64,000 nt of DNA from VAZQ01 sp036557665 (GTDB lineage: Bacteria; Pseudomonadota; Alphaproteobacteria; Rhizobiales; Xanthobacteraceae): the NCBI GenBank assembly GCA_036557665.1, contig DATBHG010000009.1, forward strand, positions 1-64,000, read 5' to 3'. Positions 41,520 through 50,499 of this stretch are shown here, one piece after another (positions within the stretch are counted from its first letter, which is position 1; every line of letters begins with the position of its first letter). The notes beneath the pieces were generated by a model, which ran no database searches, was not told the origin of the DNA, and was given only the letters and a program-made list of their open reading frames with translations. A program made the position numbers and the translations under genes.

Positions 41520-43949
41520 ATGTCCAACACCGGCGACCCGTTCGACCTCCTCGATGCCGATGCCGCATCTCTGATCCGCCGCGCGGGTGCTTTGCGCGAC
41601 GACGCGCACGGCGCGATCATCTCCTACTCGCGCAAGGTCTTTATCCCGCTCACCAGATTGTGCCGTGACGTTTGCGGCTATTGCACCTTTGCGACCACCC
41701 CCAGGCTGGCGAGCCGCGCGTATCTCACGCGCGAGGAGGTGCTCGGCATCGCGCGAGCCGGAGCGGCGGCCGGCTGCAAGGAGGCGCTGTTCACGATCGG
41801 CGACAAGCCGGAGCTGCGCTACGCCCTCGCCCGCGAGGAGCTCGATGCGCTCGGGCACGCGAGCACGCTCTCGCTGCTCGCCGAGATGGCCAAGCTCGTG
41901 CTCAATGAAACCGGTCTGTTGCCTCACATCAACGCCGGCATCATGGCCGCCCCGGAGTTGAAGGCTCTGCGCAAGGTCAGTGCCTCGCAGGGCCTGATGC
42001 TGGAGAGCGCTTCCGAGCGACTGTGCCGCCCCGGCGGGCCCCATTACGGATCGCCGGACAAGCAGCCGCGGGTGCGCCTGGACATGATCGAGACCGCCGG
42101 GGCCCTGAGCATCCCGTTCACCACCGGCATCCTGATCGGCATCGGCGAGACCCGCCGCGAGCGCATCGAGGCGCTGCTTGCCATCCGCGACAGCCACAGG
42201 CGGCATGGCCATATACAAGAGGTCATCATCCAGAACTTTCGCGCCAAGCCGGATACGCGTATGGCGCGGGCTCCCGAGCCCAGCGCGGAAGAGATGCTGT
42301 GGACCGTCGCGGCCGCCCGCCTCGCTCTCGATCCGGCGATGAGCATCCAGGCGCCGCCGAACCTCAATCTGCACGCGCTCGAAGCGCTGATCGCGGCGGG
42401 CATCAACGATTGGGGTGGGGTTTCACCGGTCACGCGCGACCACGTCAATCCGGAGGCGGCGTGGCCGGAGATCTCCGCGCTCGAGGCGGTGACAGCGGCG
42501 AGCGGCAAGACCCTTCTCGAGCGGCTTACGATCTACCCGTCCTTCGCGCTCGACCCCGCGCGCTGGACGGATGCCGCCATGCGATCTCGGGTGCTGCTGT
42601 CGATGGACAGCGAGGGTTTCGCGCGAGCCGAGCAGTGGGCGCCGGGTGAGCAAGCTTCTCTCCCGCAGGTCCAGATCTCTCATGGGCACCGCCGAGGTGC
42701 CTTCAATTGCGCCGTGGGCGCAGCGCATGCAATTGGCCGGATTTTGGATCGCGCGGTCAGGGGATGCGATCTGAGCGCAGACGAGATCGTCTCGCTTTTC
42801 AAGGCGCGCGCGCACGCATTTACGGCGGTGTGCGAAGCCGCCGATGAGGTGCGCAAACGCGTGAACGGCGACAGCGTCTCCTACGTGGTGACGAGAAACA
42901 TCAATTACACGAATGTCTGCTACTTCCATTGCGCCTTCTGTGCGTTCTCAAAAGGCAAGCGCACCGAGCATCTGCGCGGCCCGGCCTACGTGCTCGATCT
43001 CGCCGAGGTCGTCCGCCGTGCACGCGAGGCATGGGAGCGGGGCGCGACGGAGGTGTGCCTGCAAGGCGGCATACATCCGCAATATACGGGTCGCACCTAT
43101 ATCGACATTTGCCGCGCCATCAAGGCTGAGGTCCCCGGCATTCATATCCATGCTTTTTCTCCGCTCGAGATCTCGCAAGGGGCGGCGACCCTGGGTCTGA
43201 GCGTTGCCGAGCTCCTGCGGCGGCTCAGGAATGCCGGGCTTGCGACCCTCCCCGGCACGGCCGCCGAGATCCTGGACGACGAGGTCCGGCAGGTGATTTG
43301 CCCGGACAAGATCAGCACCGATCAATGGCTGTCCGTTATTGAAACCGCCCATCGCCAAGGTCTCAGAACGACCGCAACCATCATGTTTGGCCACGTGGAC
43401 CGTCCGATTCACTGGGCGATGCACCTGCTCGCGTTGCGCAAGCTTCAGCGGCGTACCGGCGGTTTCACCGAGCTCGTACCGCTGCCGTTCGTGCCCATGG
43501 AGGCGCCGATTTTTTTGCGCGGAGGCTCGCGCCGGGGCCCGACATTCCGCGAGGCCGTCCTGATGCATGCCGTCGCGCGCCTGGCTCTCCATCCGTTCTT
43601 CGAGAACATCCAGGTGTCGTGGCCCAAGATGGGGCCCGAGGGTGCGGCTGTCTGCCTGTCGGCGGGCTGCAACGATCTCGGCGGTACGTTGATGAACGAG
43701 TCCATCTCACGCGCTGCCGGCGCCGCCCACGGCCAGGAGCTTGCCCCGCCTCAGATGGAAGCCCTCATCCGAAAGCTCGGGCGGGTTCCACGCCAGCGCA
43801 CCACCTTGTACGACGACGCTTCCTCGGAGCGGACCGCAGCGTCATGGGCTGCCGCTCCGCTCCTTCCGGTCATGGCTTCGCATTCGCCGCCGAGCAGCGT
43901 TCGAGCTAATTCACGCCCGCGACGACCCGCAGGGCAGGACGTGGCTTGA
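41520..43949 (+). CDS. fbiC: FbiC: 7,8-didemethyl-8-hydroxy-5-deazariboflavin (FO) synthase, CofG-CofH fusion
   Basis: 809 residues. Makes FO, the chromophore of coenzyme F420, from tyrosine and the riboflavin precursor, using two radical-SAM domains. CofG half: C-x3-C-x2-C in LCRDVCGYCTFAT (about residue 50), then GCKEALFTIGDKPE. CofH half: NYTNVCYFHCAFCAFSKGKR (about residue 465), EVCLQGGIHP and FTELVPLPFVP. Both cluster motifs are intact. The fused form is best known from actinobacteria; archaea use two genes. The last 40 or so residues are a low-complexity tail that overlaps the end of convergent cheR. No cofC, cofD or cofE is in the window. Confidence 0.95.
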   Translation: MSNTGDPFDLLDADAASLIRRAGALRDDAHGAIISYSRKVFIPLTRLCRDVCGYCTFATTPRLASRAYLTREEVLGIARAGAAAGCKEALFTIGDKPELRYALAREELDALGHASTLSLLAEMAKLVLNETGLLPHINAGIMAAPELKALRKVSASQGLMLESASERLCRPGGPHYGSPDKQPRVRLDMIETAGALSIPFTTGILIGIGETRRERIEALLAIRDSHRRHGHIQEVIIQNFRAKPDTRMARAPEPSAEEMLWTVAAARLALDPAMSIQAPPNLNLHALEALIAAGINDWGGVSPVTRDHVNPEAAWPEISALEAVTAASGKTLLERLTIYPSFALDPARWTDAAMRSRVLLSMDSEGFARAEQWAPGEQASLPQVQISHGHRRGAFNCAVGAAHAIGRILDRAVRGCDLSADEIVSLFKARAHAFTAVCEAADEVRKRVNGDSVSYVVTRNINYTNVCYFHCAFCAFSKGKRTEHLRGPAYVLDLAEVVRRAREAWERGATEVCLQGGIHPQYTGRTYIDICRAIKAEVPGIHIHAFSPLEISQGAATLGLSVAELLRRLRNAGLATLPGTAAEILDDEVRQVICPDKISTDQWLSVIETAHRQGLRTTATIMFGHVDRPIHWAMHLLALRKLQRRTGGFTELVPLPFVPMEAPIFLRGGSRRGPTFREAVLMHAVARLALHPFFENIQVSWPKMGPEGAAVCLSAGCNDLGGTLMNESISRAAGAAHGQELAPPQMEALIRKLGRVPRQRTTLYDDASSERTAASWAAAPLLPVMASHSPPSSVRANSRPRRPAGQDVA

Positions 43950-44817
43950 CCTGGGAGAAGTCGCGCGGCTTCGGGCCGACCTTGCCGTTGAGCGGCTCGA
44001 CCGCAGCTGCGCTCGGCATATAGAGCCCGCGATGCTCCGCGACCGGACGAAGCCGGTCAGTCAGCCCGACAACGGTTTCGGCAGCTCCGAGCACCAGATA
44101 GGCATCGCGATCCATGACCTGCGCGAGACGCTCGAGCACGCGGCTCTTGGTCGCCTGGTCGAAATAGATGAGCACATTGCGGCAGAAGACCACATCGAAT
44201 GTGCCGAGCTGAGCGAAATCCCCGAGCAGATTGAGCGGGCGGAAATCGACCATCGCGCGGATGGCCCCGGCAATCTGCCAGCTCTCGCCGATTTGCGCGA
44301 AATATTTGAGCAGCAGCGCAATCGGCAAGCCCCGCTGCACTTCGAAATGGCTGTACAGGCCCGAACGCGCCTTATCCAGGACTTCGAGGGAAATGTCGGT
44401 TGCGACGATCTCGATGCGCCAGCCGGCAAGACGGTCGCCCATCTCGCTCAGCGACATCGCAAGCGAATAGGGCTCCTGGCCGCTGGAAGCAGCCGCGCAC
44501 CAGATGCGCAGGCGCCGCCGCGACGCCCGGGTGGCAAGGTGCCGCGGCATGATGATGTCGCGGAAATGCTCGAAGGGAATCTTGTCGCGAAAGAAGAACG
44601 TCTCATTGGTCGTCATTGCCTCGACGACCTGCTGAGCGAGAGACTTCAAGCTGGGTACCCGCAGCCGGTTCACCAGATCGGAAATACCGGCCAATCCGGC
44701 CCTGCGGGCCACGGGCAGAAGCCGGCTCTCGACCAGATATTGCTTGTCGGCGGAGAGCACGAGGCCGCAGCGCTCCTGCAAAAACTTGCGCAGGTAGTCG
44801 TAATCCGCGGCGATCAC
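43906..44817 (-). CDS. cheR: Chemotaxis methyltransferase CheR
   Basis: 303 residues from a GTG that overlaps the cheB stop (GTGA). Methylates receptor glutamates with SAM. Features: N-terminal helical domain with RRAGLAGISDLVNRLR, the TTNETFFFRDKIPFEHF segment, the SAM loop RIWCAAASSGQEPYSLAM and FDVVFCRNVLIYFD. Last gene of the che operon; its end overlaps that of fbiC by 44 bp. Confidence 0.96.
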   Translation of the reverse strand: MIAADYDYLRKFLQERCGLVLSADKQYLVESRLLPVARRAGLAGISDLVNRLRVPSLKSLAQQVVEAMTTNETFFFRDKIPFEHFRDIIMPRHLATRASRRRLRIWCAAASSGQEPYSLAMSLSEMGDRLAGWRIEIVATDISLEVLDKARSGLYSHFEVQRGLPIALLLKYFAQIGESWQIAGAIRAMVDFRPLNLLGDFAQLGTFDVVFCRNVLIYFDQATKSRVLERLAQVMDRDAYLVLGAAETVVGLTDRLRPVAEHRGLYMPSAAAVEPLNGKVGPKPRDFSQVKPRPALRVVAGVN

Positions 44818-45977
44818 CGCCGGCCCCCACAGAACAGACGAACAATCTTGAATGCGATCTTATCGAGCGGAAGCACGGCACAGGCGAGCCCAGCCTGCGC
44901 CACCCTGCCCGGCATGCCCCATACCACGCTGGTGTCCTCGTCCTGAGCGATGATGCCCGCGCCGGCGCTCGCCAGCGAGGCCGCCCCGCGCAATCCGTCG
45001 CAGCCCATCCCGGTGAGCACGACCGCAAGCGACCATGCGCCCCACACGGCCGCGGCGGAGACGAACATCCGATCGGCCGCAGGCTTGCAGAAATTCACGG
45101 GCGGCCCGTCATCGAGGACGATGACCGGCTCGCCGGCGCGACGCCCGACGCACATATGAAAGCCTCCGGGCGCTACGTAGATGCGCCCCGCCCGAACCAG
45201 CTCGCCGTCCTGCGCCTCTGCGGCGGGGCGCCCGCTGGCACGCGCAAGATGCTCCGCGAGGATGGCGGTGAAGGTTGCGGGCATGTGCTGGGTAACCAGA
45301 ACGGGCACATGATCGATCACCTGGCCCATGGCAGCGAGCAGAGCATTGAGCGCCTGGGGACCGCCCGTGGAAGCCCCGATCAGGAGCACGCGCGGCGGCA
45401 CCGCAGGAAAAGGGCGCAGCGCAATTCTTCCGGTCTCGGCTGAGCCGCTTGCGATACCCGGAGCTTCCAACTGCGGCAGCTCGCCGGTCCCGAGACCCTG
45501 CCGAAAGACATTGCCGCCCCGTTTGCCGCGCCCGCCGAGCGCCCGGATCCTGGCAATGAGCTCGCGCCGAAACAGATCGCAGCTTCCGATCTCGCGGTCG
45601 CTTTGCGGCTTGGCAATGCAGTCGGTGGCACCCAGCGAAAGGGCTCGCATGCTGATCTCGGCGTTGCGACGGGTGAGCGTCGAGACCATCAACACGACGA
45701 GGTCGCGCTTCTCCCGCAGGAGCAGAGGCAGCGCGGCGATCCCGTCCATGTCCGGCATGGTGATGTCGAGAATGACGATGTGCGGGCTCTGCCGCTTGAT
45801 CTGCTCGACTGCCTCGCGCCCTCCGCGCAGCAGCCCTGCGATTGCCATATCGGGCTCGGCCTCCAGCCAGCGTCCAATCGTGCTGCGCACGACGGCAGCG
45901 TCATCGACCACCATGACGCGGATCCGCTCATCGAAGGCCGATCCGGTCGACGCCGGCGCCGCGAGCCCGATGCTCAT
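44814..45977 (-). CDS. cheB: Protein-glutamate methylesterase/response regulator CheB
   Basis: 387 residues. Receiver domain with Asp71 in ILDITMPDMDG and acidic pair VVDDAA; C-terminal methylesterase with the Ser nucleophile in LIGASTGGPQAL, His in VTQHMPATFTAIL and Asp in LTGMGCDGLRG. Removes methyl groups from receptors when phosphorylated by CheA. Lies 8 bp after cheY and overlaps cheR. Confidence 0.97.
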   Translation of the reverse strand: MSIGLAAPASTGSAFDERIRVMVVDDAAVVRSTIGRWLEAEPDMAIAGLLRGGREAVEQIKRQSPHIVILDITMPDMDGIAALPLLLREKRDLVVLMVSTLTRRNAEISMRALSLGATDCIAKPQSDREIGSCDLFRRELIARIRALGGRGKRGGNVFRQGLGTGELPQLEAPGIASGSAETGRIALRPFPAVPPRVLLIGASTGGPQALNALLAAMGQVIDHVPVLVTQHMPATFTAILAEHLARASGRPAAEAQDGELVRAGRIYVAPGGFHMCVGRRAGEPVIVLDDGPPVNFCKPAADRMFVSAAAVWGAWSLAVVLTGMGCDGLRGAASLASAGAGIIAQDEDTSVVWGMPGRVAQAGLACAVLPLDKIAFKIVRLFCGGRR

Positions 45978-45985
45978 CGCAAGCC

Positions 45986-46351
45986 TCAGATCAGGCCGAC
46001 TTCCTGAAACTTGGCTTCGACAATCTCCTTGTCGAAGGGCTTCATGATGTACTCGTCGGCTCCGGCGTGAAGCGCGCGCGCGATGTGCGCGACGTCATTC
46101 TCGGTGGTGCAGAACACCACCTTGGGCAGATCTCCATGCGGCATTCGGCGCAGCGCGTGCAGGAACTCGTAGCCGTCCATCTTCGGCATGTTCCAGTCGA
46201 GCAGCACGGCGTCGGGCATCTGTCGCCGGCAGGCCTCCAGCGCCTGCTCGCCGTCCTCCGCCTCTGCGATCTGGAATTCCAAACCTTCGAGAATTCGCCG
46301 CGCCACTTTGCGGATTACGCTCGAATCATCGACCACGAGACAATTCTTCAT
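45986..46351 (-). CDS. cheY: Response regulator CheY
   Basis: 121 residues, a lone receiver. Acidic pair VVDDSS, phosphoacceptor Asp52 in LLDWNMPKMDGYEFL, conserved Thr in FCTTEND and Lys in YIMKPFDKE. Carries the signal from CheA to the flagellar motor, or acts as a phosphate sink. Confidence 0.95.
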   Translation of the reverse strand: MKNCLVVDDSSVIRKVARRILEGLEFQIAEAEDGEQALEACRRQMPDAVLLDWNMPKMDGYEFLHALRRMPHGDLPKVVFCTTENDVAHIARALHAGADEYIMKPFDKEIVEAKFQEVGLI

Positions 46352-46395
46352 CTCACCCTCGCTTCATGCCGGTCACATCCGGGCGCCGGTTTACG

Positions 46396-46842
46396 TCAAG
46401 CCGCCTCATCGGCGATGTCGAGCTGGAGCACGCGATCCAGATCGAGCACCACCATGAGCCTGCCATCCAGCCGATGCACTCCCGCGGACACATACGCGAG
46501 AGTGCGGTCGAAGTTGATCGGGTTGTCCTCGAAGCTGCGCGCCGGCAGCTTGAGCACTTCGCCGACACTGTCGATCAGAAGACCGTAGGATTGCCCGTTG
46601 TGCTCGATACCGACCGCGAGCGCACGGCGGCTCTCCTCCACCGGCTCCACGCCCAAGCGTCGCCGCATGTCGATTATGGTGAGGATGCGCCCGCGCACGT
46701 TGAGAAGCCCGGCGATCTCGGGCCGTGCAAGCGGGACGCGGGTCAAGCGATCCGGGGCAAACACGTCCTGCACGCGCGCGATCGGAAGCCCGAAGAGCTG
46801 CCCTCCAATCGTCACCGTGACGTATTCGACCTGCCGCTCCAT
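46396..46842 (-). CDS. cheW: Chemotaxis coupling protein CheW
   Basis: 148 residues. SH3-like coupler between receptors and CheA: VTIGGQLFGLPIARVQDVFA, LLNVRGRILTIIDMRRRLG and YGLLIDSVGEVLKLP. The ATG used starts 4 nt after the cheA stop; an in-frame GTG further upstream overlaps cheA and is less likely. Confidence 0.95.
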   Translation of the reverse strand: MERQVEYVTVTIGGQLFGLPIARVQDVFAPDRLTRVPLARPEIAGLLNVRGRILTIIDMRRRLGVEPVEESRRALAVGIEHNGQSYGLLIDSVGEVLKLPARSFEDNPINFDRTLAYVSAGVHRLDGRLMVVLDLDRVLQLDIADEAA

Positions 46843-46846
46843 GGTG

Positions 46847-49492
46847 TTACCCCGTTGCCGCACGGCTTGGGCTCGCCGTTTCGCTCTTCAGGGCGGCGAT
46901 CAGGCCGGGCCGATCGAATTTGCCCAGGTAGCCGCGCATGCCGAGTTGCTTGCCGCGCTCGAAGCCGTCAGGGGAGATGGAGGAGGACAAGCCGATGATG
47001 GGGGTGTGCGCCGTGCGCGGATGCTGGCGCAGCATCGATGCCAGATCGAATCCATCCATTCCCGGCATCTCGATGTCCGTGATGATGACGTCGAAGCACT
47101 GACCCGACTGCGCGGCCGCCAGCCCCTCGGACGCGGACGCGACAGCGGTAACCGCATAGCCCGCGGCCTCGAGAAGCGGCGCAAGCATGTTGCGAAAGAA
47201 CGGTGCATCATCGACGAGAAGCGCGCTGCGCTTTGCGTTGACGCCGGCGCCGGCGTTCCAGCTGTAACCGTCGAACGCGAGCGACAGGAAATGCGAGAGA
47301 TCGATCACTTCCGTCGCCCGCCCCTTGATCACCGCCGATCCCAGCAGACCGGGACATTCACTGGCGAGCTGGAGCTCGAGCCGCTCCTCGACGATGTCGA
47401 TGATCTCGTCGACGGCGAGCCCGATCGAGTGCCGGTCGTCCGAGAGCACGAGCACTGGCTGCGCGCCACTGGTCTTGAGCTTGACCTCTTCAGCGGCGGG
47501 TACGAGAGGCATCAACCGGCCGCGGTATTGGACGATCGCTCGCCCGTTGGATCGCTCGATCGTGCCGGCATCGATCTCTTCCAGCCGCGTGACGAGGGAC
47601 AGCGGAACGGCCTTGGGACCGGGCGAGCCGGCGCGAAAGAGAAGCATGGCGTCGAGACGTGCTTCGTCCTGCATCGGCAACTCACGCTCGCTCTCCACTG
47701 CCGCACGTTTGGAAATGCCGATCTCATCGGCAATGCGATTCGGGTCCAGGATGAGGATCACCGAGCCGTCACCCATGATCGTGCTGCCGGAGAACAGCGG
47801 AATCTGCCGCAGGGCGCTGGACATCGGTTTGACGACGATTTCCTCGGTATCGAAAACCCGGTCGACCATGAGGCCGAAAGTCTGCATGCCGACCTGCATG
47901 ACTACGACGAATCCTGCTCCGGTCGCGGTTTCAGCACGAGCGGAAAGATCGAGCAGGCTGCGCAGGTCAATGACGGGGAGAAGCTTGTTGCGCAGAGGCA
48001 GGAGCGCGCTGTCCCTGATGCGCTCGATGCTCGGCCCCGAGAGGTTGCGCAGGCGCACCAGCTCGAGCACCGCAGCCTGCGGAATGGCGAAACGATCCTG
48101 GGCGACCCCGACAATGAGCGCCCGCGCAATTGCAAGCGTGAGGGGAATTTTGATCGTGAACACGGCGCCGCCGCCACGGACCGAGCTCACGTCGATGCTT
48201 CCGCCGATGCTGTCGACGTTGGCGCGTACGACGTCCATGCCGATACCCCGGCCGGAAACGTTGGTCACGCGCTCGGCGGTGGAGAAGCCCGGTGCAAAGA
48301 TGAACCGCTGAATCTGTGTCTCGGTCAGCTTGGCGATCTCGTGCTCCGCGACGAGCCCGAGCGAGATCGCCCGGGCCGCAATTCGAGCAAAATCGAGGCC
48401 GCGCCCATCATCCGAGATTTCGACCAGGATGTGCCCGCCCTCGTGCCGCGCGGAAAGCCGAATGCGGCCGCGCTCCGGCTTGCCCGCTGCGAGCCGCTCT
48501 TGCGGCGCTTCGATCCCGTGATCTGCCGCATTGCGCACCATGTGCGTCAGCGGGTCCCTGATCACCTCGAGCACCTGGCGGTCGAGCTCGGTCTCGGCGC
48601 CGCGCATCTCGAGCTCGATCGGCTTGCCCAACTCTGCCGAAAGATCGCGCACGATCCGGGGCAGCTTTTTCCAGGCATTTCCGACCGGCTGCATCCGGGT
48701 CTTGAGCACGCTTTCCTGCAGCTCGGCGGTGACGTTGGACAGCCGCTGCAGCGGGGTCTTGAACTCGGAATCCTGATGCCGGCGCACGATCTCCATGAGC
48801 TGATTGCGGGTCAGAACGAGCTCCGAGACCATGGTCATGAGCTGGTCGAGGGTATCTACATGCACACGGACGGAGCCGCCTGCGCTCCTGGTATCCTCGC
48901 GCTCCTCGTCGACTTTGGGAGCGGCATCGAAGCCGGCGCGCGTTTCGGAGGATGCGCCGCTCACCGCCGCGCACGGCTGTGCCTCGCTCGCCCTGCTCGG
49001 GGCGCTCTCGAGCGCGGACCGCGCGATCGTATCGCCCCCCGCGATATGCGGCGGCGCAACCCGCCTTCCTGCAGCTGGCGCGCTGCCGTCCTTCTGGCGC
49101 ATCGCCGTGGAGCGTTCATGTGCAGCAGACATCTGCTCCAGACGGACGATGAGCTCCTTGTCGTCGCCGTGCGGCTCTGCACCTTTTCGCTCCAGCGCAT
49201 GCAGCAGCGCCTTGATGCGGTCGAGAGTGGCCAAGACGAGCGAGACCGCATCCCTCGTGACCGGCGCGCCGGAACGAAAGCTCGCCATGAGCGCCTCGGC
49301 CGCATGTGTCAGCGCCTCCAGCCGAGGCAAGCCGACAAAGCCGCAAGTCCCTTTGATCGTGTGGACGAGACGGAAAATGTTCTCGAGGATTTTGATGTTG
49401 TTCGGTTCCTGCTCGAAGCGCACCAGCTGGTTGTCGACGGCATCGAGGCTCTCGCCGGTCTCCGCCAGGAACTCGCGCAGCAGGTCATCCAT
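46847..49492 (-). CDS. cheA: Hybrid chemotaxis histidine kinase CheA with C-terminal receiver
   Basis: 881 residues. Order: Hpt domain with phosphoacceptor His44 in LVHTIKGTCGFVG; a long Ala-rich linker; dimerisation domain (VHVDTLDQLMTMVSELVLTR); the ATPase domain with N-box HMVRNAADHGIE and G-boxes DDGRGLD and GRGIGMDVV; CheW-like domain; then an extra receiver from about residue 755 with LLVDDAPF and IITDIEMPGMDG. The receiver makes it a CheA-RR hybrid, which may use the receiver as a phosphate sink or to tune signalling. First gene of the operon cheA-cheW-cheY-cheB-cheR; no receptor gene is included. An inserted element lies upstream, separating it from chpT. Confidence 0.96.
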   Translation of the reverse strand: MDDLLREFLAETGESLDAVDNQLVRFEQEPNNIKILENIFRLVHTIKGTCGFVGLPRLEALTHAAEALMASFRSGAPVTRDAVSLVLATLDRIKALLHALERKGAEPHGDDKELIVRLEQMSAAHERSTAMRQKDGSAPAAGRRVAPPHIAGGDTIARSALESAPSRASEAQPCAAVSGASSETRAGFDAAPKVDEEREDTRSAGGSVRVHVDTLDQLMTMVSELVLTRNQLMEIVRRHQDSEFKTPLQRLSNVTAELQESVLKTRMQPVGNAWKKLPRIVRDLSAELGKPIELEMRGAETELDRQVLEVIRDPLTHMVRNAADHGIEAPQERLAAGKPERGRIRLSARHEGGHILVEISDDGRGLDFARIAARAISLGLVAEHEIAKLTETQIQRFIFAPGFSTAERVTNVSGRGIGMDVVRANVDSIGGSIDVSSVRGGGAVFTIKIPLTLAIARALIVGVAQDRFAIPQAAVLELVRLRNLSGPSIERIRDSALLPLRNKLLPVIDLRSLLDLSARAETATGAGFVVVMQVGMQTFGLMVDRVFDTEEIVVKPMSSALRQIPLFSGSTIMGDGSVILILDPNRIADEIGISKRAAVESERELPMQDEARLDAMLLFRAGSPGPKAVPLSLVTRLEEIDAGTIERSNGRAIVQYRGRLMPLVPAAEEVKLKTSGAQPVLVLSDDRHSIGLAVDEIIDIVEERLELQLASECPGLLGSAVIKGRATEVIDLSHFLSLAFDGYSWNAGAGVNAKRSALLVDDAPFFRNMLAPLLEAAGYAVTAVASASEGLAAAQSGQCFDVIITDIEMPGMDGFDLASMLRQHPRTAHTPIIGLSSSISPDGFERGKQLGMRGYLGKFDRPGLIAALKSETASPSRAATG

Positions 49493-49618
49493 GGAGAAGA
49501 CGCTTTCGACGCAAGACGCAGGCCTGCCGACCGGCGCTCGGGAGGCGCGGCCAGTGTGTTGGCAAACGGTTTAATATTGGTTGCGCCGCCAGCCGGTTAT
49601 GACCGGATTGCCCTGCGA

Positions 49619-49634
49619 GTTAACGTCTCGTTAG
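49619..49634. other. Attachment site, left end
   Basis: GTTAACGTCTCGTTAG, identical to the copy at 59182-59197. It lies 127 bp upstream of cheA. The repeat is exactly 16 bp; the bases on both sides differ. Confidence 0.88.
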
Positions 49635-49677
49635 GCTAACAGCCTTTTTATAATTCGCTAAGCTATTGATGCCGTTA

Positions 49678-49698
49678 AGGTAATTCACACCGTTACCT
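49678..49698. promoter_or_regulatory. Inverted repeat near the left attachment site
   Basis: AGGTAA, 9 nt, TTACCT, about 45 bp inside the left end. It could be a binding site for the AlpA-like protein or the integrase. Apart from this and the attachment site, the 350 bp between cheA and the first element gene shows nothing I can support. Confidence 0.35.
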
Positions 49699-49845
49699 AG
49701 CCCATATAAGGTCGCTTTAATCGCTGGAATTTTTTCGAGGACTGCCGAGCCGACGCGCCGCGTCCCACTGAAAACCTCCTCAGTATGTAATAGGGAAGGT
49801 CGCGTGACTCCCCCGTGCGCCTTCGCGAGAGAGAGAGGGTACACG

Positions 49846-50145
49846 ATGTCTACAAACGCAAACGATGAACTTTTAGATCAGGTCCGGCTCCTTGATCGCC
49901 GGCAGGTCGCCGAGCTTGTTGGCAGAGCGGCCAACACGCTGGACGAATGGGTCGCAGCCGGAAAGTTTCCCCGACCTATCCAGGCCATCGACGGCGGCAA
50001 GAAGCAGTGGCGCCTCGCGCAGGTCAAGGACTGGATCGCTAGGCGCGCTCGCATTCGATACCGCGCTCCCACACCACGCGGTTCGCTGCTGCGCGGAAAG
50101 AAACTCCACCGTCAACGGCGCCGGGCGGGAGGCGACCATGGCTGA
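49846..50145 (+). CDS. AlpA/MerR-like DNA-binding protein (possible excisionase)
   Basis: 99 residues. A MerR-type helix-turn-helix as in AlpA regulators: VRLLDRRQVAELVGRAANTL, then DEWVAAGKFPRPIQAIDGG and QWRLAQVKDWIARRAR (about residues 11-65). The pattern G-K-F-P-x-P followed by W-x-x-x-x-V-x-x-W-I is diagnostic. AlpA of P4-like satellites activates integrase or acts as excisionase. The first element gene, reading inward from the left end. Its basic tail LLRGKKLHRQRRR is shared with the next gene product. The start has a GAGAGGG ribosome site and overlaps the next gene by 8 bp. Confidence 0.85.
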   Translation: MSTNANDELLDQVRLLDRRQVAELVGRAANTLDEWVAAGKFPRPIQAIDGGKKQWRLAQVKDWIARRARIRYRAPTPRGSLLRGKKLHRQRRRAGGDHG

Positions 50146-50401
50146 GCGTAGCGCAATAGCCATCCCAAACGAATTTCGAGTAGTCATTTTTGATGTCCCC
50201 GAATGGCCGGGCCTACTCGCGGCCGGATGGTACTGGCAGGAAAAAAAGGTCGGAGTGCTACGGGGGCCGTTTCCAACCGAAGCAGCAGCCAGGGCCGATT
50301 TTGATCTGATCGGGCGGGACCTATTTGGCATTATCATAATCCCTAATGAACAGGCCGCAGCTGCGCTACTGCGCGGAAAGAAACTCCAGCGCCAACGCTA
50401 A
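50138..50401 (+). CDS. Small unknown protein of the element
   Basis: 87 residues, overlapping the end of the AlpA-like gene. GGGAGG lies just before the ATG. The sequence FRVVIFDVPEWPGLLAAGWY is followed by KKVGVLRGPFPTEAAARADF, suggesting a small alpha/beta domain; the phrase GPFPTEAAARADF is common in short phage-type proteins. It ends in LLRGKKLQRQR, a near-copy of the tail of the preceding protein. No function assigned. Confidence 0.65.
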   Translation: MAERSAIAIPNEFRVVIFDVPEWPGLLAAGWYWQEKKVGVLRGPFPTEAAARADFDLIGRDLFGIIIIPNEQAAAALLRGKKLQRQR

Positions 50402-50416
50402 GGCAATTCAGAGAAA

Positions 50417-50458
50417 CCTGCTCCCGCCTCTCAGCCAAGGCGGCGGGTGGGAAGCAGG
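50417..50458. other. Intergenic hairpin 1 of the element
   Basis: CCTGCT CCCGCC pairs with GGCGGG and AGCAGG, with a 5-nt bulge, 42 nt before the next start codon. It has no T tract. Similar-sized hairpins lie in the next two intergenic gaps. Confidence 0.5.
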
Positions 50459-50499
50459 CACATGTGAATGCCGCCTTGGCCGCACGGAGAGTTTCCCCC

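Noticed and set aside
46598..49639. A 1013-codon plus-strand frame opposite cheA
   Set aside because: Antisense shadow of cheA and cheW. It reads into the attachment site but shows no recognisable motif.
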